64,000 bases of DNA, taken from Eremophila alpestris peregrina (Eukaryota; Chordata; Aves; Passeriformes; Alaudidae). Position 1 is the first letter of the stretch, and the number at the start of each line of letters is the position of its first letter. The translations under genes were made by a program, and so were the position numbers. The notes below the pieces were generated by a model that was given only the letters and a program-made list of their open reading frames with translations, was not told the origin of the DNA and did not search any database. Positions 11,101 through 24,300 of the stretch are shown here, piece after piece. The stretch is from contig WMCF01000029.1 in NCBI GenBank assembly GCA_009792885.1, positions 8,692,594 through 8,756,593 of the forward strand, in the 5' to 3' direction.

Positions 11101-14100
11101 CCATAGCAGCATATTTTGTGTTCTGCCAGCTCCACAAGCTGAGCTAAGCACAATAACTGGGAGTGGTGTGCATTTGCATGCCACTGTTGCAGCCTGTACC
11201 AAAACAATGGCACTCCTGCACCTGGAGAAAAGCAGCATTTTAAAAACATAGCTGGGCTTTCAAACATCCCAAGTTTATCATGACACCATTTAATTTCTTT
11301 GTTGTATTCTGTTAACAACTCCACTGCACATTTATGCTGGATATTCAATTTACAATGTTGAAATAGTAGATTTCCATTTTTACTGAACTCAGCATCCTCC
11401 AATAAGGGCGCTGTCACACATCCATTCAGCTCTCAAAATAATCCTGCATGACTGGAAGTTTGCTGCTATAGCACCTACTTACTATATTTGATCAAGTGTT
11501 CAGTGTCACAATATGTTGATGCATTTAGTCTATTTTTTCACCAAGGTAAGAAGACTGGCTTTCCCTTGTTTCTAGAGCATATGAAATAAAAGCAACTCTC
11601 CATATAAAAATTCCATCAGTGATCCTGGTGAAAAATGATGGAGATCACACGAAGGCAAGTACTGTGCAGTTCTTTCCTCAAGTGTTGTAAACACAGCATA
11701 AGGCAGTCATGCTGGAAGCAGAACCTAAACCCACTTTTCCTGTTCCTTCCTGTTTGTTGTTCTCTATCAGCATTACAATGCTTTGATGAAATGCAAGTAT
11801 GAATACACAGACATGCTGTAATTTGTTGTGCTTTTCCTTTCCCCATGTCTGTAATTTCTACATAACTAAGAAAACCTGTATTAATCTAATTTACACATAA
11901 TAAGAAACACATAACTTTGCTCCTTTGACCATATAATCATGAAACTTGCTCGTCATGTTATGGATTACAGCAGTATAACCTGTGGTCACCTTTATTAGCT
12001 CTTCAGTCTGCTCACAGATACTTATATTGCACATGTTGAGAAGAAAGCATTAAATATTAAAAACTTTACATATCCTTGTGTTGACACTCTCAACACCACA
12101 CATACTATTCTATATTGCTTTCTGTATCTAAGATGCATCAGCATAAAGTATAATGTGGAAAACAAAAAAAAAATCCAAACCAAAACAGGAGTCATACTTT
12201 GTTTCCTCCATTCTGGCTTTTTGTATCTCTCTTTCTTTAACGTTGCCCTAAGGACATTTCTCTTACATAATTTCTGCACATAAACTGAAATGGACTTTCA
12301 TGGGGGCAGACTGGAGAAGGAATTGTTGTATTTGTAAATTGTCTACATCAATGAAGCTGCCAATGCTGTCAATGAAGCATTTACAACTGAAACACAGCCA
12401 AGATGCTTCCTAGACTGATCCATCACCAAGGTTTTCTTAACAGAACATATTATTCCCTTCATGCTTGTACTGCTGGATAGTGCCAGATGATTAATAGTTC
12501 AGAAAGACAGAAGTAAAATTCCACAGATTTACTCTCTGCCTCTTTTGGCCACCCCATAATCAAAGTGCCAAAACCAGCTAGACAGGCAGAAGAATCCCTT
12601 ACAAAATTATTATATTTACTGACACAGAACAATTTCATCTGCAGAACTTCAGAATTCTTCCAGCCTCACGTTCAGTAGTGCACACCAGACTGCTCCCATA
12701 TGCTGCTGAAACCTTTTACTTTTCAGCACCAAGGGAACATTGCACTGCAGCCTGTAACCCTCACACCACGACCACCAGTGCTACCTGCAGGAGCCTTGCT
12801 CCAGGTGTGCTCTAATGCCACCAGGGAACTCAACACCACCAAAGGCAGCTCCTCTTCCCCCCAAATCTGCAGCAGTTCTTACTCCCATGGATATACTATG
12901 AAGACTTTCAGCAACATTAAATAGCACTGAAGTTCACAGACTGCACTTAATAACCTTCAAATACTAAATCAAATAAATGGAAATCTGGGCTCCAGCTTCT
13001 GAGGAGCTGAGCTGGAAAGAGCAGCACTGGATCAGAAAACACCAGTTCTGGCTTGTGACTTCTGTGTGGAGAGAAGATTTGTTCTGTGTGGGCTGTGGCA
13101 ATACCTTCAATAATTCTGGTTAAACTGCTGTGGCTGCCAGAGCTCTCAATTCAAACACTTTCCTGGACCAAATATTAATGCTTTTAAAACTGGAGGTTCA
13201 CAGTGTTGGCTGCTAATGCAATCAAGCCCTAAGAAGCCTTCATATCTCATTTCTCTGTATGCAAAGCCAGAATATAGAGTCTAATCAATGACAATAACCA
13301 TGACATCTACAACAAACAGCTGCTGAGGGTAAAGGCAGGAAATCAGGCAAAAAAGAGGTTTTGGATGCCTCTCTCTATTGCTTTATCATGGACTGAAGGG
13401 TTAATAGTAGTAGCTGTTTGGGCAATTTTAAAATAGACAAAGATCTACCAATCCAGAGCACTTGTGTCACACCCTTTAAACCTTCCTATTGTTTCAAAGC
13501 ACAAAGGGAAGAACACATCAGTGCCTCCCTTTTGGTTTTTTTTGGTCCAGCAGAGGGGAGGTGGAGGAATAGGCAGAGGCAGGAATGGGTTCTATTGCAG
13601 AAATGCCTGCAGGGTTACACGGATGGCTGAGGTTCAGCAAAATGCCCGAGATTTCATGCAGGTGCTTTGAGCAATGATTTCCTCAGGCTTGCACTAAGAC
13701 ACCAACTCTTCACAGGCACTCCGCAGCAGCTACTGGCCAGGCCCTCAGGAGGAACCTCTGCAGCAGAGTGTGCTTACCCTTTCTGATGGATAAGCAGAAG
13801 ACAATGCTGAGTTGTAGCTCTACTCATTTTGAATTTTTGCCTAGGAGAAGCTCCAGCCTCAGCCTCCTGTGTACTTAAGATGGATGATAGTACTTTGAGG
13901 TGACAGCTGAGGGCACTGTGCTGTAATATGCAATTTATGTCTCTAACGTGCTCTTAAGCCACTAGAAGCTAATCATAAAGAAGCAGAAATCATAAAATAC
14001 ATACAAGTACCTGCACCACCTGAAAATATTTCCCCAAGTATCACCAAAAGTAAAATGAGACTGGCATAATCTGGACATTTGACTGAAATGGGCAGAGCTT

Positions 14101-15277
14101 TCATAAATCAACTATTTACATGCCTGAGTCTTCACACCACTCAAACGTCTTGACTACAGCAGGGGTAAGGATTTTGCAGAATAAAAAACATCCAAAAAGA
14201 GGGTATTGTTTTATTAGACTTGTAATTTTAGGAATATTTTTAATAGCAACAAAGCAGAATTGCATTATAAACCAGCTGATCAGCATCCTGTCCATTCCTG
14301 GGATGTGCTCTCACACACTGAGACACCCCAGACAAATCCCTACTGACTTCCATGGGGGTTTGCCTGAGCAGACAGGCAACAGGGCTCCTTTCAAGTGTAC
14401 ATGGATGTGCCAGTGCAAGGAACCATGGACTCATCTCCTCAGACAGCAGGAGCCAAATGAACCTAATGAATGTCATTTTATCTGCTGCTGTGGCTGTTTA
14501 TAACAATAAACCTACTTCACTCCTTAGTCCCTGCAATTTCTGTGCAAGTTGACCCAAGATTAAGTCTCCAAGAAGGAAAATATAGAAGTGTTAGAAACGA
14601 CATCTATTTCTTCCCTCTCTGCTAGACACTGTCTAATGAGTTCAGCAAATTATATTTAAGATGCTGTTCTGCTGATCAGAAGTGCCACTACCTGATCTTA
14701 AAGGCCACAGCCATGCCCTATGTCTTTATGTGCAGACTTTTTATTAAGTTGTGGTCTCTGCTGCTTGTGTTTGAAGTGTTCAAACCTTCAAAGAGTCCAA
14801 GAATGCTTTAAAAAATTACAAATAATGCATGTTCACAGAGGAGATAGCAGCCATTTTGATGCCTGTCATTTTGAGCAAAATCAGTTTTACATCAGTTTCT
14901 GGACTACAATCTGAAAAAGAGTTCTCTCCTGATGTACCCATTTTTTTCAACCTTTGTATGTAACACTGGACAACTAACCTAGAAATCCAAAAATCCTAGT
15001 ACCAACCACAGAGTTTGAAGATTGATGACACAGATTCAGAAATATCTGTGGAAGCATGGAGAAACAAAAGTGAAAGGTAATCTTCTATGGCATGGTCTGA
15101 TAGAGTCTTTCCTTCAAAGATCTAATGCAGTATTTTTTCCTACAGAAATGAGAAAAATTGGACAGAAAACTAGTGCTGGCTTCCCATGCAAAGGAGTGGA
15201 ACCTTTTTTAAAGTAGCTGTAAGACTTTCTGTCAACTAATGCCAGCAGATATTTCAAGAGGACTGAAAGAATATAAA
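8165..15277. other. Long interval with no gene recognised
   Basis: About 7 kb of single-copy sequence. A POU-type octamer, ATTTGCAT, lies at 11172-11179. A good but unpaired plus-strand donor (CCAAG|GTAAGA) lies near 11545. A minus-strand donor (CATAG|GTAAGG) lies near 8560. Open frames up to about 127 codons occur (for example minus 11037-11417 and plus 14120-14503) but show no family motif. No repeat was identified. Confidence 0.45.
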
Positions 15278-15283
15278 TTTATT
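15278..15283 (-). terminator. AATAAA polyadenylation word
   Basis: AATAAA on the minus strand lies about 250 bp past the stop codon of the candidate terminal exon at 15529-15719. That spacing is reasonable for a short 3' UTR, but AATAAA is frequent in AT-rich DNA. Confidence 0.15.
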
Positions 15284-15528
15284 CCTGCTCCTGAGCCCAC
15301 AGAAGCACTGTTTTCTCCTCTGGGTTTTTTTTGCTGTAGTTCAACAGAACTTCAGGGTTACCTTACTCATGTCCACAGCTCCTTGGAGTTTAACATACCA
15401 GCCTAAATATCCATATTGAAGTTGTGGCTACGAGATTTTCACTCAGCTGCTTGTCTGATTTGGAGAGATGGAAAGAAGAAAGTGCAGGAACCAACCATCT
15501 GTGTTCTTACCTGACTGCCATGGAAAAT

Positions 15529-15719
15529 TTAACCCTTATAGTTCAATGTAAGATGGAATTCATAATAGAAAGGAAAGAGATTCTTTGAGAAGCTCATAAA
15601 ACAGAGATCATGCTCAGGCTCTTCCAGCAGCTCATGTTTGACAAATACAGCATCACACATGAACTGCTTGAACTGGGCAGCAGAACTCAGCTCCTTTATT
15701 AAGGAAATAAAACAATTGA
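15529..15719 (-). other. Candidate terminal coding exon, minus strand
   Basis: Minus-strand acceptors exist at 15720 (TTTTCATTACCTGTTCACAG) and at 15694 (TTGTTTTATTTCCTTAATAAAG). From the second, the frame starts GAG CTG AGT and stays open to TAA at 15531-15529. It reads ELSSAAQFKQFMCDAVFVK, then HELLEEPEHDLCFMSF, then an aromatic tail. Codons in the first 40 positions favour CAG, CTG, AAG and GAG, unlike the surrounding sequence. A strong donor (CAG|GTAAGA, near 15512) follows the stop, so a non-terminal 3' UTR exon is another reading. The protein is not recognised. Phase fits the candidate exon at 24721-24893. Confidence 0.25.
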
Positions 15720-15737
15720 CTGTGAACAGGTAATGAA

Positions 15738-18064
15738 AACAGACACTCAGAAAAATCACTCCATGTCCCACACATTGCCAATGCCTCCTGAGCAGCAGCA
15801 GCAGTGCTGTTGTAATGTTAGAGCAGCAATTCTGAAGTTAGCAGCGACTTGGCCCTTCCAGCCAGGCTGAGTCACTCCCCTCATCAGGCACAAATGACTT
15901 TACACCCTGGCACACCAGAGCCCTGATCTCCACCTGTGTTTCCCTTCTCTCAAGCCTATTTTTTGCCTCCTACCTGCCTGTGCTGGTGCTTGTGCTGTCC
16001 CAGCAGGCTCAGAGTGCTGCTCCCAGTGTGACTGGCACGTTATTAACGGAGAGGTGGCTGGTGTCTCTCATTAGCTTCCACTGAGTGAAAGCACCTCAGA
16101 ACTAATTTAGCTTGCACTCACAGGGGAAGACACTGCACTCCACCAAGAAGTTCGCTATTCTGCTGCCTTTAGCAATAAATTCCCCTTCTTTTTTTGTTTT
16201 AACATTAATAAGGTGAGAGAATAGAGTATTTCCAGAAGAAATTAAGAAATGCAGAAGATAGATGCAAGTGCAGAGGCTCCCTGTGAGTAACCACCAAGCC
16301 CAAGCCAGAGAGATAACACGAATACTGAAGCAGATGTACGGGGTGCAGAAGAGCTCCACAGGCAAACAAGCAGTAATAAAGCCTGTGCCTAGTGCACAGA
16401 GTTAAGCAGGTCTCTCAACCATTTAAACTTTGTTCCCTGTTTGTGAGAGTTCTCTGTGGCAACAAATGCAAAACTCCTGTGAAATTAAGGACTATGGAAA
16501 TAATTTTGCTCCCCAGGCTGAGAAGGTCAAACAGATTCAGAAAGTACTTCATATCCATCACTGTAAGAATAGAAACCTAATTAGAGACCAGACTTTGTCA
16601 TCTAAAAGAGATCAAATTCACTTAAAGCTATCATCTAAAACATATTTTTTTAAAGGACTTTCCCTTGATTATTAATTCATTTACTTGCACTGCACACAGG
16701 TTCACTCAAATTAAACACCTCTGAACTGCCAATCATACTGGATTTTTGAGGATCACTGTTTGTTGCACTTTCTTCTTCTCCTATTTCTAATAGGTCACCT
16801 ATTTTTCTATTTTGGTGCTCTTTAAGACGGGGTATTTTACATTTTGTATTCTCATACATAACTTGAACAATGTGCATGATTTTGTGTTTTACTAATGGAG
16901 CAGCAGTACTCCAGTGAAGTTCCAGAACCCCAAGCTAACAGATTGCACTGTACCCATGGGATCAGGAGGTCACAGGCAGAGATCCCACAGGGTCTCCCCT
17001 GCCACAGAATCAAAGCCATCAAGAAAGGGGATTGAGAAAGATTTCTCCTGCCATGTGCATTTAAAGGTTTTCCATCTATGTGCCAATTAAACAGAGGAGT
17101 GGAAATGTCAGTTAATCATTGCATAGATGGATTCAGATCAATATCAAGTACCAACTTGTGTGTGCCTTATATATAAGGAAGACTTTACTGATTTTAATGG
17201 GTATTTTCTTATTCGTTCATATTTGAATAAACTTAATGCCCAGAAAAGAGTAAAAAAGAATAATAATTGCATTGGGCTGGAATGGCTTATACCTACTGTG
17301 CCACTGCTTCAGCAAAAGGGGTGAATGCTTCTTTATTGGGCAAGCATTGAATGAGGATAAAATTGAATGTACTTTATCTTTCACTTTACCTTCATCTGAA
17401 CAACTGTTAGACTAAGTTTGCAAGCCCAATATTTTGCAGTGATATTTTGGTTAGTGTCTATCTTAGATTCAAACACCCTCTACTTCTCACTCTATACTAA
17501 ACACTGATGATAAAAATCAAACAGAATTAGATCACTATTCCTCAGGCTAGTGATAGACACTGGGTAGGGAATCTCAGTTTAAATTTTTTTCTACCCCAAA
17601 ATTATCTGCACCAAGAAAATTAATCAAATTTCCCCCCCATAAAAGAGAGAGAGAGATAAAAATTTGGAGAGCAGTTACACAACCCAAATTTTCTTGCATA
17701 TAAAAATATTGTTGTAACTTCCTGGTTGTTATTACCTATCAAAGTATGAATTCCTCTTTTGATTATGCAGTTACTGCTGGAGAGCATTACTACCAGACAA
17801 ATGACTTTGGAGACTTCAACCACACTATTTACCTGTCACATTGAAGTTCAAATTTGATCCTAAATGAGGCAGCTTTGGCTTGCCCAGCTTAGATGTTTGT
17901 ACAGATATACAAACAAACCCCAAACCATAGCTATTAGATCTTGGAGTGCGAACTACACCAAGATGTCTCACTCTCATTTCAAAAGGCTCCCACTGTCAGG
18001 CTGCAATGCCCAGGTGGGAAGGCTGCTGTGAAATATGTAGGCGATGCTGCTGCCTGCCTTTCAG
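15738..18064. other. No gene recognised; short (AG)n
   Basis: Apart from an (AG)6 run at 17644-17656, nothing is identified. Confidence 0.45.
17644..17656. repeat. (AG)n microsatellite, about 6 units
   Basis: AGAGAGAGAGAGA uninterrupted. Confidence 0.8.
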
Positions 18065-18204
18065 AAGATGAGGAGCATTTAAAGGCATCAAAGATCCCTG
18101 TGTGGATGTGTGTACATTAATCCCTGCCTTTGTGATACCTACACTGGAATATTGTAACACGTTGTTTAACAGACTCGTGTCCTCACAGAGTGAGCCCTAT
18201 TCAG
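18065..18204 (+). mobile_element. Ancient L2/L3/CR1-clade LINE remnant with exon-like borders
   Basis: The frame starting at 18117 reads LIPAFVIPTLEYCNTLFNRL. This lines up with the conserved reverse transcriptase stretch of L2/L3/CR1-type LINEs, usually close to LIHAFVTSRLDYCNALYVGL. Twelve or so of twenty positions agree, including L-(D/E)-Y-C-N. The element is too decayed to code. The same stretch is bounded by a very good acceptor (CTGCTGCCTGCCTTTCAG, ending 18064) and a consensus donor (ATTCAG|GTAAGTC after 18204), giving a 140-bp exon-like unit. None of the three frames is fully open, so any exon would be non-coding or contain a premature stop. An old LINE captured as an exon of a non-coding RNA is one reading. 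Chance splice words in a repeat is the other. Confidence 0.5.
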
Positions 18205-20119
18205 GTAAGTCAGTGCTCCCTCCAGGCTCCTGACTGATTGGAGCTGTTCTAAACTTAGCATCATGCTTGCTGAGACATTGCATTGTTTAAAGGCTGGGTT
18301 TGCACCTTGCTTTCAGATGTTTGTCTCCACTCTTCCACTATTGGCAGAACTAGAAGTTCTAAGGTCCCTGAGATGGAAAGCCTGTAATGAAGAAAGGGTA
18401 GGGCTTTCCTGAAAATGGAGTTCAGCTCATGTTTGCTTCAATGAGAAGTAATAATCTATTGTACAAAATTCATATCCCCACCCTGCTGTAAACAGAAGAA
18501 AGATGCTGGAAGACTTGCTTTGTTTGTGGTGAAATACAGAGTAGGAAAGCTCAGATGTGACAGAGAAGAAAGACACAAAGCACCCAGACTTCAGTAACAG
18601 CTTTTCAAAGCAGTAGTTTGAGTTTTCATTACTCTGTTCCACTTGATGGTTTCAGCTTCATTCTTCATTATGGCATTTCAACAAGTAGTGTAAAGGTAAA
18701 TATGTGTTTATCCACCTCACAGAGCCAGCTGCTTTCAGTTATCACAGCCTCTCACAGCACTCAGGAGGGTCACACTAAAGAAGTGTATTTAATAGCTCAA
18801 ATAAACTAAAACCCTAAGCACAATGTAATTTAAGTACACATCCCAAGTTGATTTTAGTTATTTTTTTTTTAGCATTACTAAGTGTTTTTATGGGTAATGA
18901 TAAGACTGAGCACCAGCCTTTGACGAGGGCCTGCAGGCCTCCCTGCTCTCCAACCACACAAAAAAGGGTGAGAGAATGTGCAAACAGTTTGTAGCACTGG
19001 CCTGCACCAGTCTGGGCTCATCTGGAAGTTGCTAACAAACATACCCAGATTCTCTGTCTATTTTATATCCTCTTCAGGACTCGTAGAGCAGCACTCAGAT
19101 CAGTCACTGCCTTCTTTATGTGAGAATGACTTCTGGCTCCTCTCTAAATCCCTTCTGGCCCTTCCATACAGTCAGCATAAGAATTTTCCACTGATAGGAC
19201 TTGCCAAACTTCCCCTACATCTATTTCCATTTCTCTTCATTTTTCTTGCTCCTTTCATTTTTTTCCTCTGCATGCTGACTCCCTGGTTCCTCTCCTACTA
19301 AATTATGCTCTATTATTTCCACAGCCTAAAGAACTCACAGCTGAAGCATTATTTCTAACCTTATTTTGTATTCCTAGCACGTCCTATAATCTGTTTTGAG
19401 TGTTATTTGCAGCCAAGATGCTGACACAGCATCAATTTTGTTTTCATGGTTTGACTGGGTAAAAGTGTGCCTTACTACAGGCACTGAGTTAAAAACAGTC
19501 AGCTCCCTAACAACAACACAAACACATTTAGAATGAGCCTTATTTTTTCAGGTGTTATTGTTTCCAAGTGGCAGCTGTAAAGCCTTATCCCATCTTGGGG
19601 AAAAAAGGGAGAAAAATGATAAACTGAAATGGTATTTTTGTTGCATATTCTTTTTATTCCTTTCCCAATTTTACTATGCCATTTTTTTCCCTTTCATACC
19701 AGCCCTATATCAAAGGTAACTGTTGAAGATGAGAGGGTCTCCAAAAGCTTTTCTGACCTGTAAAAAAACCAAACTTCCTTCCACTTCTCAGAAATTACTG
19801 GTACCTAAACTGAGTCATTTATACTATAGTTCCTTGTTGCATGTGCTTAGGTATCCGAGGTATTCCCATCTTTTTTTCCTCTTTTCATGTGAAATTATGT
19901 TCTGTGAATACACATAAATCTAAAATCCCATATCCAAGCCTTTCTGAAGTTTTAGAGGAAGTCTGATATGTGAACCACCATCCCCTTTTATAACAAGACT
20001 CTTCTAACAGCCAAACCAACTTCTTTAGAACTTTGAGGAAAGCCAATAAGAACAGTGAAATATTAACTTCTGATAACCTACACTATCCATTTATTATGAA
20101 AGTCTAAGGAAGTTATTAA
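18205..20119. other. No gene or repeat recognised
   Basis: AT-leaning sequence with several T-rich stretches and no element that can be named. Confidence 0.45.
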
Positions 20120-20420
20120 GAAAGCTTAACTCAGTGAGTCGCTAATAAAAAATATTGCAAAATCATCATGCTTATTTATTTGATGTATAGATTGCAAATA
20201 TTAAGTCACTGCCAATCATGCAAATTCAATGCATTAGAAAGAGTCACGGAGAAGGCTCTTCTACTCCAGCTTGTAAATAAGCACATGTAAACTGCCATTA
20301 ACAATTTAATTAAGAAAAAAGCAGCACAATTGCAGAGAAGTCAAATGCCTGAATAACTATAGGGTTTAACACCCAGCAATACAGGCTGCATCCAAAGATG
20401 CATCACTTTCAAAACAATTA
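20120..20420. promoter_or_regulatory. Enhancer-like segment with POU octamer and homeodomain words (candidate)
   Basis: A perfect octamer ATGCAAAT (20218-20225) is followed by TTAATTAA (20306-20313) and AACAATTAACTAATAATGG (near 20413-20431). The block has many short AT-rich words and no simple repeat. POU factors bind ATGCAAAT and many homeodomain proteins bind TAATTA. That these sites act as an enhancer is inference. Confidence 0.25.
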
Positions 20421-20999
20421 ACTAATAATGGTACTGGAAAGACCAGCTTGCCTCTGAAGAGTGAGACAACTGTGGGATGCACACTGTCACCACCTCAAAA
20501 AAGAGGGTTTTTATCTCTCTCTGTTCTCCCTTCTGTTTCAACCAGAGAGGAGGTTACATGAACACTAACAAACACACCAGTTAGGGTCTGGCTCCTTCAC
20601 TTTCAGCCTGGCCCTGTGGAAGAGAGGTCACTAAATGACAAAGTGCCACAAGTCTCAGAGTGATTCAGCTGCTCTGCACCCAGGACAAAGGCTGCAACAC
20701 TCAGGACAAGTCACTCAGCAGGGCTGGCTGGGGAAAAGGCAAATCTGAGACCTGCCAGCTGATCTTGTTCTGGCCATCACCTTCCTGCTTCAGGCACAAG
20801 CTTTGCATATCAGAGGTGCTCCCTTTTGTCAATCCCGGTTAGGGGGCAAAAAGGAAGTGTCCCTCTCAGTTCCTCACCAGGAGCCATGTGCAAGGCTTTT
20901 GCTACCTTCACTATTTCAGCTGAGGAAGCCACTACAGAGAACTTCCTCAGCTAGAAACTCCCCAGTGTCAGCACGAGTATGAATTCCATCTCACCAACA
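20421..20999. other. No gene or repeat recognised
   Basis: Transition from AT-rich to more GC-rich sequence. No coding signal. Confidence 0.4.
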
Positions 21000-21330
21000 C
21001 TTGGCTGGACTCAGTGCTGTGCTCTTGCTCACCCCAGCAGGCTTTAGCCCAGTGGCAGAGGAGGCTGCACCTGCACAGAGGTGCCAGAAGGTGCTGGCTT
21101 TCAGCCCTGCCAGAGAACAGACATGACCCAGAGTTATACCCTCAGCCTCCCCCAAACACCAGCACTGTTTGCACCCAGGCAGTGCCTGAGCTCGGTGCTT
21201 GTGTCCCAGCAGACACAGGCACCCATCACACAGGTGTGGGCATTTCACACCTGTGCAGCCACCTTCTGCCTCCCCCACAGCCACTGAGGGGGTGCAGGGA
21301 CCTCCAGGGAGTGAGTGACCTTGTGACACC
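21000..21330. other. GC-rich but CpG-poor patch
   Basis: Clearly richer in G and C than its surroundings, with almost no CpG, so it is not a CpG island. Both strands are open over more than 100 codons (plus 21014-21436, minus 20991-21329). This is expected where stop codons are rare because of composition. Neither translation has a family motif. It holds the inverted repeat at 21229-21255. Confidence 0.5.
21229..21255. repeat. Perfect 10-bp inverted repeat of T-box half-sites
   Basis: CACAGGTGTG (21229-21238) and CACACCTGTG (21246-21255) are exact reverse complements around a 7-base spacer. Each arm contains AGGTGTG or its complement, the core of the T-box (AGGTGTGA) half-site. The two are arranged outward-facing. 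Binding is inference. Confidence 0.6.
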
Positions 21331-24300
21331 TGAGGGTGAATCTTGGCATTTAGTGACCATCCTTTGGGATTCCTTTTTACATAATAGGAATAATTCAGAA
21401 AACTTGGGAAAACCTGAGTATGAAATAGTCTTATAAAACTACATCTCTCACAGATTTCCAGCTCCCAACTTCACATTGGGGAAGGGTTATGTTTCAGCAG
21501 CATAAATAACAGTTATAATCTTGGCATCTTGGTTCCATGTGAATTTTTATTTATTTTCCTTTTTTTCATAGCAGAGTGGGGTTTTTTTCCCTGAACTCCT
21601 TCAATACTAACTCTATTTAATGCCAAAAGCAAGAAAGGATGGGTAGGCATAATCTGACCAACCTTACTTATATTCAGTTTGGAAATATTCCATTCAGTTC
21701 ACCTAGACTGAATTCTCAATGATATGCCTAATTATCTTGGTCTTAAAATGTTTTTCATGACCCATTTTAGATATGCTAGTTTCAGTGCTGATGTTGATGG
21801 GCTTCTGCTATTTTTTCCCAATTTACATTAAACTACCCAGAAGGTCCTCTAATTCTTACCACAGCCAGGAAGCCCCAGTGACCCAACCAAACCAGGCTTT
21901 CCATAGCTTGATGCACCCCTCTTTTCATGTGGCTTTTGTTTTGTGTTGGCTCTGCCTTTTTCTCTGACTCACTGCTGGCTACACTGTCACACAACCCCAC
22001 ACACTCATTCTCTGCAGCTTCAGCTTCAGTAACCAGCCCATTTCCATTTTACGTGCTGTACCCATTTTTTACCTCAGCAAAATCCTGATTTCTATCTGAC
22101 CCTCCCATGCAGAGAACCACACCTGCTCTGCAGCATGAGCCAGCTCCAGGTGCTAACTCCAACGCCCTAAAAAACCCCATCCCCTCTGCAGGATTGCTCT
22201 GGCACTTTATTCCTCTCTCTTCTTTGGATCCATTGTTTTATTCTCACTACCAAATTTGTATTTCAAAAGCAATCTCTGCTCTCTCTACTACTTCTGCTAC
22301 ACAGACAATTTTTTCACCCTGAAGAACTACAGCAATCATTTCTGTATCCCTCAAATTACACCTTCATCTTTTATGTATATTGTACTCTCTGTTGAACTGA
22401 GGTATCCAATCTTTGGGACCCCTGTATCTATTACCCAGTTCTGCTCAACTGTAGCTCCTTGCAAAAACATCTGAAGGCTTTCTCCTTTCTCCCCTTCCTC
22501 AGGAACTTCATCAACTGCTCAGGGAGACTGGAACCCCTCTGCTGTAATCCTCTGCCTTCTTGTGCAGAGACAGATCCTGGCTTGATAACACAGGTATTTC
22601 CCAACTGCTTTCATATGCATTACTGGAAAAGGGGGAGAAGGGAACTGGGGAGCTTCTGAAAAGCTGCAGCTGAGATTTACTCTCTCAGTCTCATGTGCAG
22701 CTCCTGAGTACACCCTTTGAGGTACCACTTACTCCCTGCCTCTGCTCAGGGTGCTGCACAATAAAAATACAGATTTTGCCTGTGAGTCTTTGGGTACTAC
22801 TGAAATATATGTCTTAAACAACACATTGCGTAACACTGCTAGTTAGTGTTTCCTTCTGGTTGCCTTTCACCCAACACCTGCATAGCTAGCAAAGTGTAGC
22901 ACAATTAACAGAGACAGCTGAGAAAAAAATTAGGATTCTCCTTTTCACTTGGGGTAGTGCATTATGCACTGTTTATTTTATTATATACTGCTTACAGTAT
23001 ATGGTACATATGAACATGGTGAGAATTTTTATTTTTGCCGTTTATCAATCTCATCTTTCACAGGAAGAAAATCAAACCAATACAAACAAAACCCAAATAT
23101 TTATGTCAGTGCAAGAATAGATCAATGGATCGAAGCCAAAACAGTCCCAAGAGAAAAGCAATAGTCTCTTTTTCTGTTAATGAACAGTCTGTTGTTGCAA
23201 ATTCACGTAGGCTTTAATTTAATAAACACAAATGGATGAATGTGCTTATAGGATGTCATCCCCTTCAGGCTTGAAATCACTGACATGGAAGAATTGTCAC
23301 ACTTCAGTGAATTGAGTGCTACTCCCTACCCTTTCAAACCTCATTCACTGTGGCAACACAGATATGAAAAATAAAATTTAATTTTATAACTAATTCTTAT
23401 GCCTTTTGCTGAGTTTCACTCTTTTGCATTGGAATGTGGATTTTAAAAGTTACATCCTGTTTTACCTGAATTGCAGATAAATTGGCTCAGTCTGACTTAA
23501 AAGGATAAATTAAAAACCCTTTAGCTTGAACACACAATTTTAATAAATTAAAAAAACCAAAACCATTTTGAGTTCATTTGACCTCATGTGGGCAGATTCT
23601 GAAAATGAGTCCACTAATGTCAGTAAGCTTCACTCCCCACATTAAATTTAGCACAAGTTCAAATGTATTTATTTACCAGATGCTCTGACTTTCACACAGA
23701 GGCTAAAACTTGAACTACAATGAGCACTACATAGAGCAGTGCTTTTAATCCACTCTACAAAACAAGGAGCAAGCACTAAACTCTGCCTACCAGGCACTAA
23801 AATCTGTACAAAACACATTCTACTGCTACTCAAGGTGGCAAGGGTTAACAGTGCCTTTGTAAACACTGCTTTCCGTGGCTGAGCCCACTGACTCTTTGCT
23901 CCAGCCCCAAACAATTAGCAAGGAGTATATTTTGGAGAACAAATGTAATACAGAGATCAACTTCAAAAAAAAAAAAAAAACCAACCAAAGAAATCTTCCT
24001 GATCTGTTTTACAGTTTGGCTAATACCAGCTTGTTAACTCAGGCATGTCTCAGTTTCTGAGACCGACTGGATTTCAGGGTTCTTCAGGGGGAGGGTGGGT
24101 TTGCTTGGTTTTTTTTTCCTTCCAGGAAAGTCTCTTCAAAATGCAACCAACTTTGTCCTTCGTTGGTTGCAAGGGTTATACCTGGCTTTAAAAAACTTCA
24201 TGCAAACATTGCTTCCTTTAATCTGCATGGAGCAATTTATCCAAGTACTAATTCAAAACCAAATCTATAACTTAGCAAAATTAGATCAAAGGCATTTGCA

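Noticed and set aside
20991..21436. Overlapping open frames of 112 and 140 codons on opposite strands
   Set aside because: They lie in a GC-rich patch where stop codons are rare. Neither translation resembles a known protein.
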